The notes beneath the pieces were generated by a model, which was not told the origin of the DNA, searched no databases, and saw only the letters and a program-made list of their open reading frames with translations. DNA of 64,000 nucleotides from Arenibacter algicola (GTDB lineage Bacteria > Bacteroidota > Bacteroidia > Flavobacteriales > Flavobacteriaceae), in the NCBI RefSeq assembly GCF_000733925.1, contig NZ_JPOO01000003.1:1984001-2048000 (forward strand), read 5' to 3'. The translations under genes were made by a program, and so were the position numbers. Positions 7,784 through 17,336 of this stretch are shown here, one piece after another (position 1 is the stretch's first letter; each line of letters starts with the position of its first letter).

Positions 7784-10162
7784 TTAACTTTTAACTATAG
7801 TTTCCTCTAGGTTATATATCGTGTGAATAATTTGCATGAGGGCGGCTACCTTTACGACATCCCTATCTTTAGAGGCCGGAAATTCCCCGACATTTATAAA
7901 TGCCTCAGCCTGTTTCGTCTCTTTCATGAAGGCGGATTCCTGTTCATTGTAATAGCCCAATAACATTTCCTTTTCTTCGGGCTTGATAGTCCTACATACT
8001 ATTGTACCAAATGCTTTCTCAATTTTTTCGGCAACCGTACTTTCCTCTTGCATTAAATTTTCGGAAAACACCCGTGCAGATTCTAAAATAGTAGGGTCGT
8101 TGAGCGTAATCAAAGCTTGTAAAGGAGTCATTGTAGATTGTCTTTGTACCTCGCACTGATCACGTGTAGCAGCATCAAAAGTAAGCTGTACCGGCGGTAA
8201 GGTGGTACGCTTTATAAAAATGTATATACCTCTTTTATAAAGATTACTTCCGTGATCCTGTACATAATTGGCCAAAACACCTCTTCCCGAACTGGCAGCT
8301 TCCCACAATCCGTCTGGTTGGTACACTTTAACACTTCGTCCACCTATTTCAGGGTTTAGCAAGCCACTGGTAGCCAAGGCATGGTCACGTACCATTTCCG
8401 CATTAAATCGCAAGCGCGACATTCTTGACAGGTATTTATTCTCTGGGTCAACAGCCAGTTTATCCTTACTTATGACCGATGATTGCTTATATGTGGCAGA
8501 CATGACAATTTTCTTGATCATGCGTTTCATATCCCAGCCGTTCTCCATAAAATCTGCCGACAACCAATTCAACAGATGGACATTGGTAGGCAAATCCCCT
8601 TGCATACCAAAATCGCCGGATGATCTTACGATTCCTGCCCCAAAAATCTCTTGCCACATTCGGTTTACAAATACCCTACTGGTCAAAGGGTTTTTGGCAT
8701 CGAACAACCACTTTGTCAAACCTAAGCGGTTGCGCTCATAGGCACTATCATCATAGGCCAAAACCGATGCAGGAGCTTGGGCCTTTACTTCTTCGCCAAC
8801 ATCGTCATATACGCCTCTATTTAGAATATGTGTGGTTCTAACATCCGGCCTTTCTTCAATGACCATAACGTCTACATCCTCTTCTTCCTTTTTATTAATG
8901 AAAGGAAGTTCTTTTTGGACAAGCTCGTCAGTAATTGTAATTATAGGAGCCTCCGCCAATATTTCCCCTTTGTTTTGCCTAGGGGGCATTCTATCAAAAA
9001 ATGCAAATGTGCTGAAATAGTCCTTTTGTGAAATAGGATCATATTTATGGTCGTGACATTTGGCACATTCCAATGTCAATCCCAAAAATGCCTTTCCAAA
9101 GGTATTGGTTCTATCGGTTACATTTTCGACCCTAAATTCTTCTTCGATGATACCAGCTTCCTGGTTAATTTTATGGTTTCTATTGAATCCTGTAGCCAAA
9201 ATTGTCTCCATATTCTTCTGGGGAACCAGATCGCCCGCCAATTGGTAGGTGACAAATTTCTCATAACTGTAATTTTCATTAAAGGCGTGAATCACCCAAT
9301 CCCGCCAAGGCCACATGGTTCTCAACTGATCGTTTTGAAACCCGTGCGAATCGGCGTAGCGGGCAACATCCAACCAGTGGCTAGCCATCTTTTCACCATA
9401 ATGATCGCTGGCCAATAGCTCGTCGACAACTTTCTCGTAGGCATCGGCAGCATCATTCTGGATAAATTTTTTCTGCATTTCGGGTGTTGGAGGCAGTCCT
9501 GTTATATCCAAGGAAACTCTTTTTAAGAGTCGTTCTTTATCCGCCATGGGATTGGGAGTCAGGCCCACGTCCTGTAATTTTTGTAGAACAAAATAATCTA
9601 TTTCATTATTGACCCAATCTGCATTTTTCAACTTGGGCAGCTCGGGTTTGTCAACGGCCACAAAAGCCCAATGAGGTTCATAGGCCGCCCCTTGCTCTAT
9701 CCACTTTTTTAAAATTTGGATTTCATAGGAAGACAATTTTAAATTGGAATCTAAGGGAGGCATGAGCTCGGTACTGTCCTTTGCCGTTATTTTTTGATAG
9801 AGGACCGACTTTTCCAAATTATTGGGAACAATGGCGAATTCGTTTTTCCTGTCCTTGAGCGCCTTAAAGGCCCCTTCAGGAGTGTCTAACCGCAAATCTT
9901 CGGCTCTTTTATTGACATCTGGCCCATGACAGGCAAAACATTTATCGGATAGTATGGGACGGACATCAAAATTATAATCCACTACCTCAGGAATTTTTTT
10001 CGATGGAATTGCTGCATATTCACCTTTTTGTTTGCAAGAGATTAAGAAAATGAAGAGTAATCCGAGGTATAGTATAATTGACTTTCCCCTGGAATTAAAT
10101 TTTTGTATCTCGGTATTGCATGCCAATATGGCCAACAAGAACATAATAAGGGTTTTCTTCAT
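7784..10162 (-). CDS. PSD1/DUF1549/DUF1553 cytochrome c-like lipoprotein
   Basis: 792 residues. A Planctomycete-type cytochrome domain near the N-terminus has one heme site, CFACH at 75-79. DUF1549 (about 175-390, VSLDITGLPPTP) and DUF1553 (about 470-740, LTSRVFVNRMWQEIFG) follow. The start is odd. Two hydrophobic stretches, each ending in a lipobox-like Cys (LAILAC15 and FLISC43), lie in tandem with no ATG, GTG or TTG between the two cysteines. The second looks like the true lipoprotein site, so the first 28 residues may be an extension. The gene follows susD after a strong terminator, so it may have its own promoter or receive read-through. The family is common beside sulfatase genes but its reaction is not known. 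Confidence 0.92.
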   Translation of the reverse strand: MKKTLIMFLLAILACNTEIQKFNSRGKSIILYLGLLFIFLISCKQKGEYAAIPSKKIPEVVDYNFDVRPILSDKCFACHGPDVNKRAEDLRLDTPEGAFKALKDRKNEFAIVPNNLEKSVLYQKITAKDSTELMPPLDSNLKLSSYEIQILKKWIEQGAAYEPHWAFVAVDKPELPKLKNADWVNNEIDYFVLQKLQDVGLTPNPMADKERLLKRVSLDITGLPPTPEMQKKFIQNDAADAYEKVVDELLASDHYGEKMASHWLDVARYADSHGFQNDQLRTMWPWRDWVIHAFNENYSYEKFVTYQLAGDLVPQKNMETILATGFNRNHKINQEAGIIEEEFRVENVTDRTNTFGKAFLGLTLECAKCHDHKYDPISQKDYFSTFAFFDRMPPRQNKGEILAEAPIITITDELVQKELPFINKKEEEDVDVMVIEERPDVRTTHILNRGVYDDVGEEVKAQAPASVLAYDDSAYERNRLGLTKWLFDAKNPLTSRVFVNRMWQEIFGAGIVRSSGDFGMQGDLPTNVHLLNWLSADFMENGWDMKRMIKKIVMSATYKQSSVISKDKLAVDPENKYLSRMSRLRFNAEMVRDHALATSGLLNPEIGGRSVKVYQPDGLWEAASSGRGVLANYVQDHGSNLYKRGIYIFIKRTTLPPVQLTFDAATRDQCEVQRQSTMTPLQALITLNDPTILESARVFSENLMQEESTVAEKIEKAFGTIVCRTIKPEEKEMLLGYYNEQESAFMKETKQAEAFINVGEFPASKDRDVVKVAALMQIIHTIYNLEETIVKS

Positions 10163-10308
10163 TTTGAAATCTTTTTTAAATTCTCATTTAGAATCAGTAT
10201 TAACTTCAGTCATACTTTGACAAATTAAAAGATTCTGTTCGCAACTATAGTTTGCTGAACCACAGCTATGTATTTAAGCGTTAAAATTCAATGTTCTATT
10301 ATAATTTT

Positions 10309-10342
10309 TAAAAAGGTAATGCACTCTTTCAAGTGCATTACC
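10309..10342 (-). terminator. Rho-independent terminator after the first susD
   Basis: There is a perfect 11-bp inverted repeat (GGTAATGCACT at 10315-10325 with its complement at 10332-10342) around a 6-base loop. On the minus strand it is followed directly by five Ts. It sits 59 bp beyond the susD stop and should end the fecR-susC-susD transcript before the DUF1553 gene. Confidence 0.9.
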
Positions 10343-10400
10343 ACAATTAACTCAAACTAACTCAACTTTACAAAAAATATACAATTTATTGTTCCAAAAA

Positions 10401-11921
10401 TTAATACCCGGGATTTTGTTGCAAATTTGGATTTACGTCCATTTCAGATTGTGGAAATGGCCATAAATAATGTTTTGCTGGATTAAAAACACGCGGCACA
10501 CCACTATCAGGCTCAACCAAGGTATTAAGATAGGTTTCGGCCAATTTCCATCGCTTGATATCTCCAAATCTTCTTCCTTCCAAAGCAAATTCGACCCTTC
10601 TCTCATTCCAAATTCGGGCTCTCATTTCGTCTTTTGTCAATCCATCCGGGAGGGGTGGCATTTCAATTCCTGGCCTTCCGCGCACAGTGTTGACCGCATC
10701 ATACACTTCAGTCGTAGGGCCGCTAATTTCGTTTGTTGCTTCAGCGTAATTCAACAACACCTCTGCGTATCTAATTAATATCCAATCCTGTTCGCTCAAA
10801 GTAGAATAATCTACTGGAAGTTCTTCTACATCAGCTCCCTTCGTTGGCATATATCCTGTAGATGAGGGCGTATTATAAGCATATGAAACAACCTCGCCCG
10901 ATGCTTTTATGGCTGGGTCATCGAATGGTTTCAACGTCAATTCAAGCCGTGGATCACGGTTTAATTTATAATTCGCAGGGTCATACAAAGGAGATTCACT
11001 AATCGGCAGGCCATCTGTGCATTCAAAGGCATCCCTCAATTCCTCGCGAGGATGCCAGGCTCCCCACCATTCCATTTGAATATCCTGTTGGCTAGAATTA
11101 TCAGGATTTAAATATCTTGTCGAAAACATAATTTCAGGATTTCCGTCTTGACCGTAAACTAAGAACATGTTTTTAAAATCATCGGAAAGACTAAATTTTC
11201 CTTCGGTCATTACCTGATTTGCCGCTGCTGCTGCACCTGACCAATCACCCTGAAAAAGCAGCACCCTTGATTTAAGCGCCAATGCAGAACCTTTTACGGC
11301 ATGTCCGGTACTACTGTAATCCGTATTGGGCAATTGAGCAATAGCAACATCCAAATCCGCAATAACCTGAGCAATTACCTCAGCCTTTGAACTTTGCGCA
11401 ACCTTGGCCTCGTCAATGTTTTCAAAAGGTTCGGTATATAGTGGTACACCCCCATAATAATCGGTCAACGTAAAATAAAACAAAGCCCTTAAAAATAGCA
11501 CCTCTGCCTTATAAACATCTATGGTACTGGCAGGAATAGGAGTTTTATCAATATTGGCCAAGAAAAAATTACATGAAGCAATGCCTCTATAACAATCGGT
11601 AAAGACAGATGAAATAAGTCCCCCCGATGTAGCTTCAATAAGGCCTAAGGCCATATTTTGTGCATTCCCGTCACCCCTACTGGCCTCGCCACCAAGTACG
11701 TCAAAACTCAGGTTATGAAAATTGAATGTATTAGTATTCAACCGTGAATAACACCCGGCCAAGGCCATGTCGGCATCGTTCTGTGTATTCCAGAATGTAG
11801 GGCTGGATATTTCCGTCAAAGGGTTTTTATCCAAAAAATCATTCTCGCATGACATTGTAAAAAGTGCTAATAAGACAATTGTGTAACTTATAACCTTGCC
11901 CCTATTTATATATATCTTCAT
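10401..11921 (-). CDS. SusD/RagB-family glycan-binding outer-membrane lipoprotein
   Basis: 506 residues. A lipoprotein signal ends at Cys25 (FTMSC), followed by ENDFLDKNPLTEIS, the usual start of mature SusD proteins. The body is the helical TPR-like SusD fold with typical segments such as RALFYFTLTDYYGGVPL, and the C-terminal WNERRVEFALEGRRFGDIKRW signature. The last residues (NPNLQQNPGY) are the usual SusD ending. It should form a lid on the SusC barrel encoded 17 bp upstream and bind the oligosaccharide at the cell surface. With the STN-type SusC and fecR it forms an ECF-sigma-controlled uptake unit. The glycan cannot be read from the sequence. Confidence 0.97.
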   Translation of the reverse strand: MKIYINRGKVISYTIVLLALFTMSCENDFLDKNPLTEISSPTFWNTQNDADMALAGCYSRLNTNTFNFHNLSFDVLGGEASRGDGNAQNMALGLIEATSGGLISSVFTDCYRGIASCNFFLANIDKTPIPASTIDVYKAEVLFLRALFYFTLTDYYGGVPLYTEPFENIDEAKVAQSSKAEVIAQVIADLDVAIAQLPNTDYSSTGHAVKGSALALKSRVLLFQGDWSGAAAAANQVMTEGKFSLSDDFKNMFLVYGQDGNPEIMFSTRYLNPDNSSQQDIQMEWWGAWHPREELRDAFECTDGLPISESPLYDPANYKLNRDPRLELTLKPFDDPAIKASGEVVSYAYNTPSSTGYMPTKGADVEELPVDYSTLSEQDWILIRYAEVLLNYAEATNEISGPTTEVYDAVNTVRGRPGIEMPPLPDGLTKDEMRARIWNERRVEFALEGRRFGDIKRWKLAETYLNTLVEPDSGVPRVFNPAKHYLWPFPQSEMDVNPNLQQNPGY

Positions 11922-11938
11922 AATATTGTATTTTAAGA

Positions 11939-14900
11939 TTAAATTTTCAATTTAACTCCCATGGTGTATGTTGTCAGCTGAGGGTAAGCCGTAAACCAAC
12001 CCGTATTGGCTTTTTCAGGATCGGATCCCGGCCACTTGGTGAAAGTAAATAAATTGTCGCCGGACATATACACATTAACGCCTTGCAAACCAATCGTTTG
12101 GCATAATTCTTTAGGTATATTATATCCAATAGACAGATTCTTCAATCTGAGATAGGACGAATCCAACAACCAGTAGGTGTTTGGTGTTCCTGTGACAGGT
12201 CCATATCCGGTAACAAACATGGCAGGATGAGAATTGGTAGAACCTTCACCTGTCCATCTATTGTTTACAAAATCAACGGTTGGGGGCGATCCCTGCATGT
12301 ATGGCGTAAGTCCCCAAGCCAAGGTCTGGACATGTGCTTTGGATCCTTCGACTCCCTGAAAAAATAACGATAAATCAAAGTTTTTGTAAGAAAGGTCTAC
12401 TGTACCTCCATAAAAGGACTTAGGGTATGCTCCTTCTATTACAACCCTGTCATCAGCATTTATGGTACCATTGTTATCCGCATCCTTAAATTTCAGGTCT
12501 CCCGGTTTTGGATTGAAAGGATGTATGGGAGCTGCATCGATTTCAGCCTGGTTTTGAAATATTCCGTCGAATTCCACCAAATAATGGGAGTTAAAAGGAA
12601 GACCTACCTGAGTAGTGGTATTTCCATAGGTCGGAGACAATATTTCCAATACTTCATTTTTGTAACTGGAATAATTAATACTAGCGCTATAAGAGAAATC
12701 GCCAAAACTTTTCTGGCTGCCTACCACAAGATCGATACCGGTGTTTTTCATTTTACCGAAGTTTACTGTTGGTGCCGACAGACCTATACTTGCAGGTACC
12801 GGAATCTGATAAAGGATATCATCGGTAACTTTGTTATACCAGTCAAAAGTAAAGCTAAACAAACCATTAAGCATACTAAAGTCAACCCCAATGTCGGTCA
12901 TGGTGGTTGTTTCCCATTTCAGATTCCGATCTACCATGCGGTTCTGAATAACGCCTGGTTCGGAAGATATAAACGGGTAGGAAGTAGTTGATAAAACTTC
13001 TTGATAAGGATATAGTCCAACATTTTGGTTGCCCAATTGGCCCCAAGAAGCTCTTATTTTAAAATTGTCCAACCAATCCACATTTTCCATAAACGCTTCT
13101 TCTGAAACCCTCCATCCAGCAGATAAGGAAGGAAAGAATCCCCATCGCGTATCTGGTGAAATTCTAGAAGTGCCATCGTATCTTGCATTGGCCTCAAGTA
13201 AATATTTGCCCTGATAATCATAGGTGGCACGACCAAAATATGATTGTATCGCCCATTCCGTTGCCCCTCCTCCGGTAGATTGACCATTGGAAGCGCCGGC
13301 ATCAAGTTCCTTTAGATCGTTGGTTGGAAAATTAATTCTCTGACCTCTAAGATATCTGTCTTTAAATCCTTCTTGATTATATCCTATCAATACGCTAAGG
13401 TTGTGATCTTCAAAGTTCTTGGTAAAATTCAAGGTCGAATAAAATGTAGACAACTTGCTAGTGGTCCATATATCATTTACCCCCAGTCGCCAAGTAGCAT
13501 TATTATGGGCATATGAACCATCTTTAAAGTAATAGTTATCAACCGCATGCTCGTGATTCTTATATTGATTGTTGTCGATAGTAAGTGCATATTTGGAATT
13601 CCAAGTCAAATCTTTGGTTAGATTAATCTCACTGTAAAACTGAGGCAGAACATTGTACCGGGTCTCTGTCATAAGACCACTTGCATCTTGCGCATCAGGG
13701 TTTCTTACTGTCCATTCAGCAATATCGGAACTATATCGGGCCACATATCCTGTACTACCATCCGGTAAAGTCATCGTAGGCGTATAATTAGGAGCCGCAC
13801 CGTATATGGCAAGTATTTGATAGTCCACGTTATTGTCCCAGTTACTTCTGGTTATGTCCTTGTTGACAAACTGTATATCACCCCCGATCTTAATCCAATC
13901 ATTCAATCTTGAATCAACGGTCACTCGTCCGTTGAATCTTTGATATTCGTAATTACTTGTAATACCGGGTTGGTCCAGATAACCAAGGGATACACTGAAA
14001 ACAGTGTTTTCATTTCCCCCACTTATGCGAAAAGACTGGTTATTCACAATGGCGGTATTAAAGGTATGGTCGATCCAATTAAAATTGGGATAATTAACCG
14101 GGTCGTTAGGATTGTTCCTAAAGCCATCAATTTCCGCTTGGGTAAAGTGTGGGGCTTGACCATTCCTTGCCCTAGCTTCGTTCCAAAATTGCATGTAGTC
14201 CGCTGAATTATATAACAATTCAGGTAATCTGCTAGCGCTCTGCGCCTGAATATTTCCGTGATAGTCAATTACTAGACTGCCTGCCTTGCCTTGTTTTGTT
14301 GTTATCAGGATAACCCCATTTGCGGCACGGGCACCGTAAATGGCACTTGACGCGGCATCCTTTAAAACGGAAACCGATTCAATGTCATTTGGATCAAGAT
14401 TGGTCATGTCACCACTTATACCGTTTATTAGCACCAATGGATTACTTCCTGCTCCACTAAATGTGCCTATTCCCCTTATGCGCAAAGTATTGCCTTCATC
14501 TCCGGGTTTACCGGAAGACGATGAAACTTGAAGACCAGGAACTCTACCTTGGAGTAAATTCTCAACATTGGCAGATGGCCTTTTGATAAGTTCCTCGGAA
14601 CTAACCGTTGCTACAGAACCTGTAAGATTTTCCTTTTTTTGCGTGCCATAACCAACCACAACCACTTCTTCCAAACCAGCGGCATCTTCCTCCATACTAA
14701 CAACAATATCAGTCTGTCCACTTAGAGTAACTTCTTTGGTTGAAAATCCAATATAGGAAACAATCAATACAGCATTTTCGCTTGCTATTTCCATTGAAAA
14801 TTTACCATCAAAGTCAGCTGTAACGCCATTGCTCGTTCCTTTTTCAATGATATTAGCTCCCGGTAAGGGGGAGCCGTCCACATCTGTCACAGTACCACTT

Positions 14901-15331
14901 ACTTGAAATTGTAATTTCTTGTCCAAAATCTTAATTGAACTACTTTCCACGGAATTCGTTGGACTTTTTTTAACCACGATAGTTCCGTCATCTGTAAAGT
15001 TATAAGTAAAACTTAAAGGCGATAAGGCTTTGTCCAATAAGTCCCCAGCTTTAATTACACCTTTTTTTAGGTCAATATTAGGCGAGGTTTTGATTAGGTC
15101 ATGGCGATAAATAAACTTATAGTCAGTTTGCTTATTTATTAGCCGAAATACCTGTTTGACGTTTAAGGTAACATCAGAATCGATGATGATCTCGGCATTT
15201 TGAGCCTCTCCATTTAAAGGACTGAGTGCAAATGAAATCGAACAAAAGAGGAAAATAATGGATTTCATAAAAAGGCGTAAAAGAACTTTGCCAAATAGGC
15301 AAGGTGGTCGGTTGGTTAATTTAATTTTCAT
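11939..15331 (-). CDS. SusC/RagA TonB-dependent transporter with STN signalling domain
   Basis: 1130 residues. A signal-like segment (about 20-44, possibly from Met22) precedes an STN domain at about 46-122, then a carboxypeptidase-regulatory-like beta domain (about 142-212, VSGTVTDVDGSPLPGAN). A TonB-box-like stretch (EEVVVVGYGTQKK), the plug (about 228-350) and the outer-membrane barrel complete it. The STN domain normally contacts a FecR anti-sigma factor, and a fecR gene lies 88 bp upstream in the same direction, so transport and signalling are probably coupled. It pairs with the SusD gene 17 bp downstream. The other SusC in this window (34720-37764) lacks the STN domain. Confidence 0.97.
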   Translation of the reverse strand: MKIKLTNRPPCLFGKVLLRLFMKSIIFLFCSISFALSPLNGEAQNAEIIIDSDVTLNVKQVFRLINKQTDYKFIYRHDLIKTSPNIDLKKGVIKAGDLLDKALSPLSFTYNFTDDGTIVVKKSPTNSVESSSIKILDKKLQFQVSGTVTDVDGSPLPGANIIEKGTSNGVTADFDGKFSMEIASENAVLIVSYIGFSTKEVTLSGQTDIVVSMEEDAAGLEEVVVVGYGTQKKENLTGSVATVSSEELIKRPSANVENLLQGRVPGLQVSSSSGKPGDEGNTLRIRGIGTFSGAGSNPLVLINGISGDMTNLDPNDIESVSVLKDAASSAIYGARAANGVILITTKQGKAGSLVIDYHGNIQAQSASRLPELLYNSADYMQFWNEARARNGQAPHFTQAEIDGFRNNPNDPVNYPNFNWIDHTFNTAIVNNQSFRISGGNENTVFSVSLGYLDQPGITSNYEYQRFNGRVTVDSRLNDWIKIGGDIQFVNKDITRSNWDNNVDYQILAIYGAAPNYTPTMTLPDGSTGYVARYSSDIAEWTVRNPDAQDASGLMTETRYNVLPQFYSEINLTKDLTWNSKYALTIDNNQYKNHEHAVDNYYFKDGSYAHNNATWRLGVNDIWTTSKLSTFYSTLNFTKNFEDHNLSVLIGYNQEGFKDRYLRGQRINFPTNDLKELDAGASNGQSTGGGATEWAIQSYFGRATYDYQGKYLLEANARYDGTSRISPDTRWGFFPSLSAGWRVSEEAFMENVDWLDNFKIRASWGQLGNQNVGLYPYQEVLSTTSYPFISSEPGVIQNRMVDRNLKWETTTMTDIGVDFSMLNGLFSFTFDWYNKVTDDILYQIPVPASIGLSAPTVNFGKMKNTGIDLVVGSQKSFGDFSYSASINYSSYKNEVLEILSPTYGNTTTQVGLPFNSHYLVEFDGIFQNQAEIDAAPIHPFNPKPGDLKFKDADNNGTINADDRVVIEGAYPKSFYGGTVDLSYKNFDLSLFFQGVEGSKAHVQTLAWGLTPYMQGSPPTVDFVNNRWTGEGSTNSHPAMFVTGYGPVTGTPNTYWLLDSSYLRLKNLSIGYNIPKELCQTIGLQGVNVYMSGDNLFTFTKWPGSDPEKANTGWFTAYPQLTTYTMGVKLKI

Positions 15332-15380
15332 AAATTTGTAATGGTTTAGTTAAACATAGTTTTAATTAATCTACTTGGAC

Positions 15381-15412
15381 AAAGGCCGTTGCTGTGGAAG
15401 GTGCTGGCCTTT
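15381..15412 (-). terminator. Weak intercistronic hairpin between fecR and susC
   Basis: A 7-bp perfect stem (AAAGGCC with GGCCTTT) surrounds an 18-base loop, just after the fecR stop. There is only a short T run on the minus strand. It could partly attenuate transcription or process the transcript between fecR and susC. The evidence is the inverted repeat only. Confidence 0.35.
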
Positions 15413-15419
15413 TCCTTTT

Positions 15420-16583
15420 TTATTTAATAATAATTGTTTTATTGGCAATTTCAAATTTTAACTGGCCCTCACTGGTAGCTTCAATAAGTTTAAGAATATC
15501 TTCTACCGCATTGGTTCTTTCCAATATTCCCGTAAAGACAAAATTCTTTTGTTTGGCATTCTCAAAAATAACCTCAGTATCATACCATCTTGAAAGTACC
15601 GTCATTATTTCCTCCAAGGGTTTTTCATTAAAGGCAAACAAACCTTTTACCCATGAAATTTCCTGGGACACATCAATTTCCTCAATATCTATTTTATCAC
15701 TTTCATGACTAATTCTAGCCTGTTGGTTGGGCATTAGGGTTTCACTAAACTCACCTTTTTTTATTTTGATTTTCCCTTCAACCAAGGTGGTAGCCATAAC
15801 CGGGTCATTATTATAGGCCTTAATGTTAAATTCCGTACCCAAAACATCAATCTCTTGGGATTTTGTAAGGACTTGAAATGCAGCGCCTTTGTGTGCGGTA
15901 CTTGGCGAAACCTTAAAATAAGCCTCACCATATATTAGTTCTACCTTCCGGGTTAGACCTTCGGCAAATGTCACTGGATATTTTAATTTGGTTTCTGAAT
16001 TCAGCCACACTTCCGTACCATCCGACAATTTGATAAAAAATTGGCCACCTCGAGGAATGGTCAAATAATTGTACAACTGTTCTTTTTCAACTTCATTATT
16101 ATGCTTTTTTTCAGCATAGACCAATTCCTCCCCGTTACTACTTACCCCACCGGTTTGAAATTTTTTCCCTTTTTCCAGCGCCACCTCATCCCCATTTTCC
16201 AGGGTAAGGATGGCCTTATCCGTCCCAGCTACTATAGTTTGTGGCTGTTTAACATCTACTGTCGCAATTTTGTCATCAGTAATATAAGCTAGGTAAAAGA
16301 CCGTGCCTATTACTAGTAAAACAGAAGCAGTGAAGGCTATTCTCTTGTACAGGTTCATTCTTGCTATCCGCTTGTCCTTTTTAAGCCTGTCCTTAATAGA
16401 TTCCTTGGCTTTATTAACATCGTATTCTGTCATGGAAAGTGTACTTATATATTGTGTTTTAACAAGACTATTAAAGACTCGCAACCCTTCTGCCGTTTTT
16501 AGCAAATCTTCCAATCTTTCCAACTCGGAATGATTGGCCTCCTGATTTAGAAACTTGACGATTATTTTTTCTACTTCGGCCAT
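15420..16583 (-). CDS. FecR-family anti-sigma factor
   Basis: 387 residues. The cytoplasmic N-terminus (about 1-78) is helical and should bind the sigma factor. One transmembrane helix lies at about 81-101. The periplasmic FecR domain covers about 165-265 (TIPRGGQFFIKLSDG, VWLNSETKLKYP), and a DUF4974 domain ends the protein (about 315-385, FAFNEKPLEEIMTVL). In the known scheme it holds the ECF sigma until the STN domain of a loaded SusC signals to it. The sigma gene is divergent at 16703, 119 bp away, and the STN-SusC gene follows downstream. Placing sigma and anti-sigma back to back is less usual than the collinear order. Confidence 0.96.
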   Translation of the reverse strand: MAEVEKIIVKFLNQEANHSELERLEDLLKTAEGLRVFNSLVKTQYISTLSMTEYDVNKAKESIKDRLKKDKRIARMNLYKRIAFTASVLLVIGTVFYLAYITDDKIATVDVKQPQTIVAGTDKAILTLENGDEVALEKGKKFQTGGVSSNGEELVYAEKKHNNEVEKEQLYNYLTIPRGGQFFIKLSDGTEVWLNSETKLKYPVTFAEGLTRKVELIYGEAYFKVSPSTAHKGAAFQVLTKSQEIDVLGTEFNIKAYNNDPVMATTLVEGKIKIKKGEFSETLMPNQQARISHESDKIDIEEIDVSQEISWVKGLFAFNEKPLEEIMTVLSRWYDTEVIFENAKQKNFVFTGILERTNAVEDILKLIEATSEGQLKFEIANKTIIIK

Positions 16584-16702
16584 CTTTAACTCAACAATTA
16601 TGCATCTAATACGCTCAAATTTTACATACCCCTCTATTTTTTGTGTATTTTTTTTCGATATTCAAAAAAAAATTTTTGTAATATTGAGAATAACCAATTT
16701 TA

Positions 16703-17302
16703 ATGGACCACCTAAAAAACCAATATTTAGCCGAAAGATTAATTTCTGGGGATTGCAAAGCCTACGATTTTTTAATGGATACATATTACCAAAGCTTGTG
16801 CGCCTATGCCCAGTCTTTGTGCCATGATCATGCCTTGGCCGAAGATATAGTTCAAAACGTATTTGTTAAGATTTGGGTTAAGAGAAAAAAAATTAATCCA
16901 GATTTTTCCATCAAGAGTTATTTGTATAAATCCGTCTATAATGAGTTTATTAGTCAATACAGAAAAACTAAACCTGTTCTGTATTTGGAGAAAAAATATT
17001 TTGAGGCTATCGATGTGGTGGCGGAAATAGAACCGGAAGAATTGGAGGGCTTAATAAAATTAATGAATGCCGAAATTGATAATTTACCGTCCAAATGCAA
17101 AGAAATATTTTTAATGAATAAGAAGGAAGGACTTACCCATACCGAAATCTCGGAATACCTCAACATCTCCATTAAAACCGTAGAAGGCCATATTACACGG
17201 GCCTTTAAAATATTGACAGAAAAACTGGGCACCAAAGTGGAAGCCGTGTTATTCTTACTTTTCGATTTCAAAAAACAAAAAAGAAGGTCTTCTTTGGGGT
17301 AA
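16703..17302 (+). CDS. ECF-type RNA polymerase sigma factor
   Basis: 199 residues from the ATG at 16703. Sigma region 2 covers about 21-88 (LAEDIVQNVFVKIWVKRK) and region 4 about 122-175 (LPSKCKEIFLMNKKEGLTHTEIS, then the helix ISIKTVEGHITRAFKIL). This is the usual two-domain size for a Bacteroidota ECF sigma. The FecR anti-sigma gene diverges from the shared 119-bp region, which probably contains both promoters. It likely drives the fecR-susC-susD unit when the matching glycan is sensed. The 34 bp to the convergent hydrolase gene downstream shows no clear terminator. Confidence 0.95.
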   Translation: MDHLKNQYLAERLISGDCKAYDFLMDTYYQSLCAYAQSLCHDHALAEDIVQNVFVKIWVKRKKINPDFSIKSYLYKSVYNEFISQYRKTKPVLYLEKKYFEAIDVVAEIEPEELEGLIKLMNAEIDNLPSKCKEIFLMNKKEGLTHTEISEYLNISIKTVEGHITRAFKILTEKLGTKVEAVLFLLFDFKKQKRRSSLG

Positions 17303-17336
17303 AGTCTTAGCAGTCTTTATAATTTGCAGCCGGAAA

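Noticed and set aside
8268..8741. 157-codon open frame on the plus strand
   Set aside because: It is antisense to the DUF1553 gene, whose domains are clear across this stretch.
12521..12991. 156-codon open frame on the plus strand
   Set aside because: It is antisense to the STN-SusC barrel. The opposite frame shows an unbroken outer-membrane barrel pattern.
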